Program-made: the position numbers and the translations under genes
Source: an uncultured Christensenella sp.
Lineage (GTDB): Bacteria; Bacillota; Clostridia; Christensenellales; UBA1242
DNA: 6,618 nt
Reading direction: 5' to 3'
Assembly (NCBI GenBank): GCA_949295755.1
Contig: CASFMG010000010.1
Span: 1 to 6,618, forward strand
Notes under the pieces: generated by a model
What the model was told of the DNA's origin: nothing
The model's input: only the letters and a program-made list of their open reading frames with translations
Databases searched by the model: none
Shown: positions 1 to 5,319 of the stretch, piece after piece
Layout of the letters: every line of letters begins with the position of its first letter
Position numbering within the stretch: the stretch's first letter is position 1

Positions 1-15
1 TGCCTCTATTTCCAT
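1..15 (-). CDS. 5' end of an unidentified gene (first five codons)
   Basis: Only the start of this gene is in the window: ATG at 15-13, reading MEIEA, then the sequence ends. It is called because an excellent ribosome binding site, AAAGGAG (27-21), lies 5 bases before the ATG, and a plausible promoter lies just upstream, beyond the terminator of the hydrolase gene. Five residues are far too few to suggest a product. The terminator and separate promoter make it likely to be a transcription unit of its own. The start is fairly secure; the identity is unknown. Confidence 0.6.
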
Positions 16-20
16 AATTT

Positions 21-27
21 CTCCTTT
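21..27 (-). promoter_or_regulatory. Shine-Dalgarno site of the gene starting at 15
   Basis: AAAGGAG followed by a 5-base spacer (AAATT) and ATG. This near-perfect match to the 16S rRNA 3' end is the main evidence that a gene begins at 15 and runs out of the window. It contrasts with the hydrolase and amidase genes here, which lack such a site. Confidence 0.75.
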
Positions 28-37
28 AAACTGAAAT

Positions 38-66
38 AGTTTAACACTTTTATATTTTTGTTTCAA
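38..66 (-). promoter_or_regulatory. Probable sigma-A promoter of the edge gene
   Basis: On the minus strand, TTGAAA (66-61, 5 of 6 matches to TTGACA) is followed after 17 bases by TAAACT (43-38, 4 of 6 matches to TATAAT). Transcription would start near 31, giving a leader of about 15 bases that carries the ribosome binding site. The spacing is ideal but the -10 box is imperfect, and AT-rich DNA produces such matches by chance. Confidence 0.4.
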
Positions 67-74
67 CTATAAAC

Positions 75-104
75 AAAAAAATATTTAACGGTGGTTAAAT
101 ATTT
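75..104 (-). terminator. Rho-independent terminator of the alpha/beta hydrolase gene
   Basis: A perfect 11-bp inverted repeat (79-89 with 94-104) encloses a 4-base loop. In minus-strand RNA the stem is followed by a run of U (complement of the A run at 75-80). It lies a few bases after the TAG stop at 115-113. The stem is mostly A-U, but its position and U tract make it convincing. Confidence 0.85.
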
Positions 105-112
105 AATATTAA

Positions 113-1054
113 CTATTTGTTTTCCACAAAATCGTTTAAAAATTTATAAACTACTTGTTTGTATTTTGTTTCGTCATTTGGTAAACTCAGTGCGTGTCCG
201 GCACCCTTTATGGTAAGTTTGTGTCTTAATTTTGAAATAGTATTGTTGTACAAAACGTCTCGCATATAAAAAGGCACAAATGCATCTTTGTCACCGTGGA
301 TGTATAAAATTGGCACATCACACTTTTTAACACTTTCTTTTGGACAAGCATCAGTGAGTTTAAATCCTGCCCTAAACTTTAAATAGAAATTATATACTTG
401 CATTGTCGGAATAAATGACAATATAATACTTTTGTTAGCTATGTTATCAAAAACATCATATGCACTAGAATACGCACAATCACTTATTATTGCTTTTACA
501 TTTTTGGGTTTAGACATTCCACCATACATACAAACAGTAGCACCACCCATACTTAACCCAAAAACAACAACATTTGATTTTGGATATCTTTTTACAATAA
601 AGTTTACCCAATCACTTAAATCTTTTGAGTCGTAGTAACCCATTGATATGATTTTCCCTTCACTTTTTCCGTGTCCTCGATTATCAAATGTAAGTACACT
701 ATAACCTTTTTCAAAAAACAATTTTGCATATTGTTGCATTTCCATTGCCCTTGCTCCATAACCGTGAACAACTACTGCAATATTGTTTGTATTATTGTTT
801 AAGAAATAACCTTTTAATTTTAGTCCGTCAAAAGAAGTTAGTTCAATATTTTCAATTTTTTTATCTTCCCACCACGAAAAATCAATTTTGTATTTATCTA
901 TATATTTGTATGTATATTTAGTCACAATCTTTGCCATTAAGCAATTTCTCTTTATTGTCATTAAATATTTAACTTCGCTTGAACATAACAAATAAACAAC
1001 AGTACAAACTGCTAAAATTGCAACAACTAAAATAACTATCGAAATCGCATTCAT
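113..1054 (-). CDS. Membrane-anchored alpha/beta hydrolase (serine hydrolase)
   Basis: A 313-residue protein, apparently complete. Residues 4-24 form one hydrophobic segment, predicted to be a membrane anchor or uncleaved signal. The catalytic domain begins near residue 70. It shows the strand and oxyanion-hole motif HGYG (97-100), a DNRGHGKS turn (124-131), the nucleophile elbow GLSMGG with Ser168, the acid in HGDKDAFVP (Asp257) and the catalytic His287 in GAGH. All three triad residues are in the expected order, so the enzyme should be active. The architecture resembles the many uncharacterised Bacillota hydrolases with an N-terminal helix (the B. subtilis YqkD type). The substrate cannot be read from sequence; an ester or acyl substrate at the membrane is a guess. 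The ATG at 1054 has no Shine-Dalgarno sequence, and a TGnTATAAT box lies 6 bases before it. The gene stands between two terminators and is probably transcribed alone. Confidence 0.92.
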   Translation of the reverse strand: MNAISIVILVVAILAVCTVVYLLCSSEVKYLMTIKRNCLMAKIVTKYTYKYIDKYKIDFSWWEDKKIENIELTSFDGLKLKGYFLNNNTNNIAVVVHGYGARAMEMQQYAKLFFEKGYSVLTFDNRGHGKSEGKIISMGYYDSKDLSDWVNFIVKRYPKSNVVVFGLSMGGATVCMYGGMSKPKNVKAIISDCAYSSAYDVFDNIANKSIILSFIPTMQVYNFYLKFRAGFKLTDACPKESVKKCDVPILYIHGDKDAFVPFYMRDVLYNNTISKLRHKLTIKGAGHALSLPNDETKYKQVVYKFLNDFVENK

Positions 1055-1060
1055 ATTTTT

Positions 1061-1069
1061 ATTATATCA
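1061..1069 (-). promoter_or_regulatory. Extended -10 promoter placed for leaderless transcription of the hydrolase gene
   Basis: The minus strand reads TGATATAAT (1069-1061): a consensus TATAAT with the extended -10 TG. Six bases (AAAAAT) follow and then the ATG at 1054, so initiation at the usual seventh base falls on the A of the start codon. No good -35 box is seen at 17-18 bases, which extended -10 promoters tolerate. An alternative promoter is listed at 1082-1110. Confidence 0.45.
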
Positions 1070-1081
1070 CATCACAAAAAA

Positions 1082-1110
1082 ATTGCACAATATTATATAT
1101 TTTTTGTCAA
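1082..1110 (-). promoter_or_regulatory. Alternative upstream promoter of the hydrolase gene
   Basis: A consensus TTGACA (1110-1105) is followed after 17 bases by TGCAAT (1087-1082), which matches TATAAT at 4 of 6 positions. Transcription would begin near 1075, leaving a leader of about 21 bases that still has no AGGAG-type site. The -35 box is perfect but the -10 box is weak, so this and the extended -10 at 1061-1069 compete as explanations. Confidence 0.35.
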
Positions 1111-1126
1111 ATTTAAACAATAAAAC

Positions 1127-1167
1127 AAAAAAACACCAAAATTTTAACATTATTTTAGTGTTTTTTT
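1127..1167 (-). terminator. Rho-independent terminator of ileS
   Basis: In minus-strand RNA an 11-bp stem with one G-U pair (1162-1152 with 1142-1132) encloses a 9-base loop and is followed by a run of seven U (1133-1127). It starts about 11 bases after the ileS stop (TAG, 1176-1174). The A7 and T7 flanks make it symmetrical, so it could act in both directions, though no plus-strand gene is seen. Confidence 0.85.
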
Positions 1168-1173
1168 CGTTTT

Positions 1174-4100
1174 CTATTTTGTTTTTATTTTAACTTTAAC
1201 ATTCTCAATTTCAAAAGAAATATTTGCATCACTTTCTATACTTACTCTATCTCCAAGTGTTTCGTGGTAAATATAATCAATTAGTTCACTTTCTAAATCG
1301 CCGTCTATATCAATAAAAATTCTATCAGTTATTTGAAGGTCTAATTGTTTTCTTGCATCTTGAATATTTCTAACAATTTCTCTTGCAATGCCTTCTTGTT
1401 TTAACTGTGGTGTTATTGTTAAGTCTAGCGAAACAACTATATCTCCATCATTTAAAACAGGTTTATTTGATTTTGCATCATAAGAAACTAAAATATCTTC
1501 TTTGTTTAATTTGTACTCATCGTTTTCACCAATGAAGTACATACCATTTTCAAGTCTTATTTTTCCATTATTTATTTCTTTTAAAATTAAAGGAATTTGA
1601 TTTCCAAGTGTTTTTCCAGCAGACAAAAAGTTAATTTTATATTTCACTGTCGCTATGTTTGATATATCACTGATAAATTCGATATTTTTTACATTTAACT
1701 CTTCTTTTATTATATCTGCATAATCTTGTGCAAGTTCATAATACTTTTCGTTTGAAAAGGCAACTTGAAGTAGTGATAATGGTTGTCTGTTTTTTATATT
1801 GTACTTGTTTCTTATTCCTCTTGAAAGGTGGATAATGTCTTGTACTACTTCTATTTCATCAAGTAAGGCTTGATTTTTATATTTTTCGTCTATGTTTGGC
1901 CAATCTTCAAGGTGTACACTTTCACACTGTGTTAAACTTGTGTACACTTTTTCGGTTGTAATTGGTGTTATTGGAGCCATTATTTTACAAGTGTTTGTTA
2001 ATACATAGTAAAGTGTTTGGTAGGCATCTTTTTTGTCTTTATCCATTCCACTGCCCCAAAAACGGCGTCTTGACCTACGGATATACCAGTTACTTAGTCC
2101 ATCTATTAGTGATAAAATTGGTTTAACATATTCGTCTATTTGATACTTGTCCATACTTTGTTTTATTTGCTTTTCGGTGCTGTAAAGTTTTGCAAGTATC
2201 CATTTATCTAGTTTATTGTCTGGATTTGGTTTATTGTTTGCATCGCCTTTAAACCCATCAATTTGAGCATAACTTTGATAGAAATATGCACAATTATAAA
2301 GTGGCAAAATAAATTGTTGTAAACAGTCTTTTAGTCCATTATCATCAAAAACCATATCGTTTACAAGCATCACAGGAGATTGGTACATATAAAGTCTAAA
2401 TGCATCTGTTCCGTATGTTTTCATAAGTTGCATTGGGTCGGTATAGTTTTTAGATTTTTTAGAAAGTTTTTTACCTTCTTTATCAAGCACTGTTCCGTGA
2501 ACAATACAATTTTTGTAAGCAGGTTTATTAAATAATGCAACTGACAAAACGTGTAAATAATAGAACCAACACCTTATTTGACCTGTATATTCAACAACAA
2601 AATCTGATGGCGAGTGATTATCAAACCATTCTTTGTTTTCAAAAGGATAGTGTAATCTTGCAAAAGGCACACTTGCCGACTCAAACCAACAATCCAAAAC
2701 TTCGCTTATTCGGTGCATTGTTTCACCACAATGTGGACACTTATAACTAACCTTGTCCATATATTGCTTATGCAAGTTTTCTAGTTTAATACCACTTGCC
2801 TTTTCTATTTCTGCTTTGCTTCCCAAAACTTCTGTGTGATTACACTTGTCGCATTGCCATACAGGTATTGGTGTACTCCAATATCTATTACGAGATATAT
2901 TCCAATCCCTTGCGTTAGCAAGCCAATTTGCATATCTTCCTGTTTTAATGTTGTCGGGAACCCAATTTATTTCTTGATTTTTTTCAATTAAATCTTGTTT
3001 TATTTTTTCTATGTTAAAATACCAAGCATCCATTGCTTTATATATAAGCGGTTTATTACATCTCCAACAATGTGGATAATTGTGAACCATACTTCCATCA
3101 CTAACAAATAAGTTGTTTTCTTTAAGGTATTTAACCACTTCGCTATTTGTATCGAAAACGTGCTTACCTTCAAACATTTTGATTTCACTTGTAAAATGTC
3201 CTTTTTCATCAACAGGACAAACAAGTGGAACATTATTTTTCTTACAAGCCCAATAGTCGTCTTCACCAAATGCTGGCGCAATGTGGATAATTGAAATACC
3301 CTCGCCTTCTTCAACAAAATCTACGGCAATAACTTTAAATGCTCCATCTTCTTTTTTGTTTTCAAAAAAATTAAAAAGTGGAGTGTAAGTTTTTCCAACA
3401 AGTTCACTGCCTTTTACAACTTTGACTATTTTTGCATCTTCGCCAAACACATTTTTATAATTTGGTATACTACTTTTTCCTGAAACAAACACTTCATCGC
3501 CAACTTCAACATATGCATAATCTATTGCTTCGCCAACAGCAAGTGCCATATTTGATGGAAGTGTCCAAGGCGTTGTTGTCCAAGCCAAAAAGTATACAGG
3601 TTTATTGTTTATCACTTCTTGAGTTTTAAATTTTGCAATTACCCATCTATCTTGTTTTGGTCTTGTTGAATCACTTTCTCTTGTTTCGCTTATGGATAAT
3701 GGTGTTTCACATCTAGTGCAATATGGAGTAACTCTGTAATCTTTATAAATATAACCTTTGTTGTAAAGTTCTTTAAATGCCCAAATCACGCTTTCCATAA
3801 AATCAGTATTCATAGTTTTATAAGCGTTGTCATAATCAATCCATCTTGCCATTTCATTTACATAATCTCGCCAAGAATCGTTGTTTTGAGAAACAATTTC
3901 AAGACATTTGTTATTAAATGCATCAACACCTATTTCATTTTCTATTTGCGTTTTATCAGTAATTCCTAGTACATTTTCTGCTTGAACTTCTATTGGAAGA
4001 CCGTGACAATCCCATCCCCACGTTCGTGGAACAGAATAGCCTTGCATTGTAAGATATCTTGAAATCATATCTTTTATAAAAGAAACAAGCACAGTTCCGT

Positions 4101-4263
4101 GGTGTGGTTTCCCTGTTGGAAATGGTGGACCATCGTAAAATACTTTCTTTTTTCCCAAGTTTTTATTGACTGATTTTTTAAAGGTGTCATCTTCTTTCCA
4201 ATACTCTAAAACTTCTTCTTGCACTTTTGCAATGTTTGGAATTCTTTCTAGTTCTTTCTTCAT
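1174..4263 (-). CDS. ileS: Isoleucyl-tRNA synthetase, type 2 (eukaryote-like)
   Basis: This cytoplasmic class Ia synthetase attaches isoleucine to tRNA-Ile. It has 1029 residues, the usual length of type 2 enzymes. The order is: catalytic start with FYDGPPFPTG (42-51) and a HIGH-equivalent HHGT (54-57); GWDCHGLPIE (83-92); the CP1 editing domain with TTTPWTLPSN (229-238) and HIAPAFGEDD (327-336); RDWNISRNRYWSTPIPVW (452-469); the KMSKS-equivalent KLSKK (599-603); then the anticodon-binding region with RRSRRRFW (about 732-739) and a C-terminal extension. CxxC pairs at 182/185, 399/402, 471/474 and 509/512 could bind zinc. Type 2 enzymes as a group resist mupirocin, so reduced sensitivity is inferred. 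The fourth HIGH residue is Thr instead of His, which is unusual. The ATG at 4263 has GAGGAG five bases upstream. No frameshift is seen. The gene has its own promoter and terminator, and no T-box is visible. Confidence 0.98.
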   Translation of the reverse strand: MKKELERIPNIAKVQEEVLEYWKEDDTFKKSVNKNLGKKKVFYDGPPFPTGKPHHGTVLVSFIKDMISRYLTMQGYSVPRTWGWDCHGLPIEVQAENVLGITDKTQIENEIGVDAFNNKCLEIVSQNNDSWRDYVNEMARWIDYDNAYKTMNTDFMESVIWAFKELYNKGYIYKDYRVTPYCTRCETPLSISETRESDSTRPKQDRWVIAKFKTQEVINNKPVYFLAWTTTPWTLPSNMALAVGEAIDYAYVEVGDEVFVSGKSSIPNYKNVFGEDAKIVKVVKGSELVGKTYTPLFNFFENKKEDGAFKVIAVDFVEEGEGISIIHIAPAFGEDDYWACKKNNVPLVCPVDEKGHFTSEIKMFEGKHVFDTNSEVVKYLKENNLFVSDGSMVHNYPHCWRCNKPLIYKAMDAWYFNIEKIKQDLIEKNQEINWVPDNIKTGRYANWLANARDWNISRNRYWSTPIPVWQCDKCNHTEVLGSKAEIEKASGIKLENLHKQYMDKVSYKCPHCGETMHRISEVLDCWFESASVPFARLHYPFENKEWFDNHSPSDFVVEYTGQIRCWFYYLHVLSVALFNKPAYKNCIVHGTVLDKEGKKLSKKSKNYTDPMQLMKTYGTDAFRLYMYQSPVMLVNDMVFDDNGLKDCLQQFILPLYNCAYFYQSYAQIDGFKGDANNKPNPDNKLDKWILAKLYSTEKQIKQSMDKYQIDEYVKPILSLIDGLSNWYIRRSRRRFWGSGMDKDKKDAYQTLYYVLTNTCKIMAPITPITTEKVYTSLTQCESVHLEDWPNIDEKYKNQALLDEIEVVQDIIHLSRGIRNKYNIKNRQPLSLLQVAFSNEKYYELAQDYADIIKEELNVKNIEFISDISNIATVKYKINFLSAGKTLGNQIPLILKEINNGKIRLENGMYFIGENDEYKLNKEDILVSYDAKSNKPVLNDGDIVVSLDLTITPQLKQEGIAREIVRNIQDARKQLDLQITDRIFIDIDGDLESELIDYIYHETLGDRVSIESDANISFEIENVKVKIKTK

Positions 4264-4268
4264 AGTGT

Positions 4269-4274
4269 CTCCTC
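4269..4274 (-). promoter_or_regulatory. Shine-Dalgarno site of ileS
   Basis: GAGGAG lies five bases before the ileS ATG and about 10 bases after the second leader stem-loop. It fixes the start codon. It shows that this organism uses strong Shine-Dalgarno sites for some genes, which makes their absence before the amidase and the hydrolase more notable. Confidence 0.85.
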
Positions 4275-4283
4275 AAAAATAGC

Positions 4284-4332
4284 AAACAGTTTTAAAAATA
4301 TAAAACTGCTTTTTGTTGAAAATACAACAAAA
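4284..4332 (-). promoter_or_regulatory. Tandem twin stem-loops in the ileS leader
   Basis: In the RNA read from the minus strand there are two perfect 8-bp inverted repeats two bases apart. The first pairs TTTTGTTG with CAACAAAA (4332-4325 with 4318-4311). The second pairs CAGTTTTA with TAAAACTG (4308-4301 with 4294-4287). Both have the same 6-base loop, UAUUUU. The second could extend to 11 bp by a G-U and two A-U pairs, but that uses base 4311 of the first stem, so the two compete slightly at the junction. They fill most of the roughly 75-base leader and stop just before the ribosome binding site. The stems are seen directly; a regulatory role is inferred. Neither is followed by a clean U tract, so they do not look like terminators. 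Chance inverted repeats in AT-rich DNA remain possible. Confidence 0.5.
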
Positions 4333-4344
4333 CATTAACAACTA

Positions 4345-4373
4345 AATATAGCACAATAAAACTGTTTCGTCAA
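4345..4373 (-). promoter_or_regulatory. Strong sigma-A promoter of ileS
   Basis: TTGACG (4373-4368, 5 of 6) is followed after exactly 17 bases by TATATT (4350-4345, 5 of 6), with an extended -10 TG one base upstream (TGCTATATT). Transcription would start near 4338, giving a leader of about 75 bases, too short for a T-box riboswitch. The spacer between the boxes contains AAACAGTTTTA, which recurs as an arm of the second leader stem-loop. Confidence 0.8.
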
Positions 4374-4416
4374 CAAACTAGAAAAGTAAAAATATCAATA
4401 AATCTGCTCAAGTCGG

Positions 4417-5106
4417 TTACATTAAATAACTAACCACACCACACAAAATGCTGTAACATACTTTTTCACGATAGGCATCTGTATTTAAAAGTGTTTCTTC
4501 TTCTTGATTTGATATAAACCCACACTCAACAATAACACTTGGAATTGATGTGCAGTTCAAAATAAAATAATCTCCTTTTTGAGTTGTTTGTCGTGGTTTT
4601 ACTAAATTTTGCACAAATTGTTTTTGTATTTGGTCGGCAAGGAGTTTTGAGTTTTCGTTGTCTTTATTATAAAACACTTGTGCACCACGACTTGACGACA
4701 AAGCAAAACTATTCATATGTATACTAATAACCATATCAGGCTTTACATTTTCTATTATTTCTTTTCGTTTTTGCATATCGTCTTTTTTCTTGTTTGATGC
4801 AAACGGACTATAAAGACCATTTTCATTTGTTCGTGTCATTGTTGTTTTAAACCCAAAATCTTTAAAATATTGTTCTAGTGTTTTTGCGTAAATTAAATTT
4901 ATTTCGCTTTCTTTTGTTCCATTAAAACCTTCACTACCACCATCTATTCCACCGTGCCCAGCATCAATTACAATACTATATGTGTATGTTCTTGACTGCG
5001 AATACACAATAACTCCTGACAATAGTCCTGTACACAAACATATAACAATTCCAAAAATAAGTAATATTTTTTTAAAATTTTTTATTGTTAAAAAGGGATA
5101 TCTCAT
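4417..5106 (-). CDS. cwlD: N-acetylmuramoyl-L-alanine amidase, CwlD-like (Amidase_3)
   Basis: A zinc hydrolase that cuts the amide bond between N-acetylmuramic acid and the stem peptide of peptidoglycan, outside the membrane. It has 229 residues, close to B. subtilis CwlD (237). A basic start and a hydrophobic segment (about 13-36) form an N-terminal membrane anchor. The Amidase_3 domain fills the rest: DAGHGGIDGG with zinc ligand His51, Glu66 in ESEINL, zinc ligand His130 in SIHMNS, and catalytic Glu194 in VECGFISN. All key residues are present, so it should be active. Known CwlD makes muramic delta-lactam in the spore cortex, but no sporulation gene or clear sigma-E promoter is visible, so a general cell-wall role is equally possible. 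The ATG at 5106 has no Shine-Dalgarno site, and the next Met is residue 90, inside the domain. No terminator separates it from ileS, 153 bases downstream. Confidence 0.92.
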   Translation of the reverse strand: MRYPFLTIKNFKKILLIFGIVICLCTGLLSGVIVYSQSRTYTYSIVIDAGHGGIDGGSEGFNGTKESEINLIYAKTLEQYFKDFGFKTTMTRTNENGLYSPFASNKKKDDMQKRKEIIENVKPDMVISIHMNSFALSSSRGAQVFYNKDNENSKLLADQIQKQFVQNLVKPRQTTQKGDYFILNCTSIPSVIVECGFISNQEEETLLNTDAYREKVCYSILCGVVSYLM

Positions 5107-5184
5107 ACAATTATATAATGCAAAATTTATATTTTATATGACTTTAATAAAATTTATATAAATGTAAATTTTTTAATTTTTTAA

Positions 5185-5212
5185 ATTATGCGTTATGTAT
5201 TTTTTTTGACAA
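5185..5212 (-). promoter_or_regulatory. Probable sigma-A promoter of the amidase gene
   Basis: TTGTCA (5212-5207, 5 of 6) and CATAAT (5190-5185, 5 of 6) are separated by 16 bases. Transcription would begin near 5178, giving a leader of about 70 bases made almost only of A and T with no ribosome binding site. A TATATA/TATAAT stretch at 5117-5110, just before the ATG, is a second candidate that would give a leaderless transcript. Confidence 0.45.
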
Positions 5213-5262
5213 ATACTAAAAAATTTTAATTATTGGAATGTGAAAAAAAATAACTTATTAAC

Positions 5263-5290
5263 AAAAAAATTAGGTCAAAACTGACCTAAT
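5263..5290 (-). terminator. Rho-independent terminator of the GLUG-repeat gene
   Basis: A perfect 9-bp stem, ATTAGGTCA with TGACCTAAT (5290-5282 with 5277-5269), has a 4-base loop. In minus-strand RNA it is followed directly by a run of U (5268-5263). It lies 29 bases after the TAA stop of the repeat protein. It is the clearest terminator in the window and separates that gene from the amidase. Confidence 0.92.
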
Positions 5291-5319
5291 CTTTTATTAT
5301 TCTTTTTAGCACCAAATTT

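Noticed and set aside
432..921. Plus-strand open frames of 67 and 65 codons inside the hydrolase gene
   Set aside because: They lie antisense to a gene with an intact catalytic triad, show no recognisable motif, and are expected by chance in AT-rich coding DNA.
2535..3629. Plus-strand frames (71 and 65 codons) and a 102-codon minus-strand frame within ileS
   Set aside because: All overlap the intact ileS frame, which has continuous conserved motifs; they are shadow frames and do not indicate a frameshift.
4374..4416. Terminator after the amidase gene
   Set aside because: No stem of useful length followed by a U tract was found; readthrough into ileS is left open.
5110..5140. Sigma-E-like sporulation promoter before the amidase gene (CATATA ... 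CATTATAT)
   Set aside because: The -10 part matches the CATACANT consensus at too few positions, and there is no other sporulation gene here to support it.
5107..5175. Imperfect A/T inverted repeats before the amidase gene as a binding site or origin element
   Set aside because: The arms are interrupted and made only of A and T, as expected by chance in such DNA; no DnaA-box-like repeats are present.
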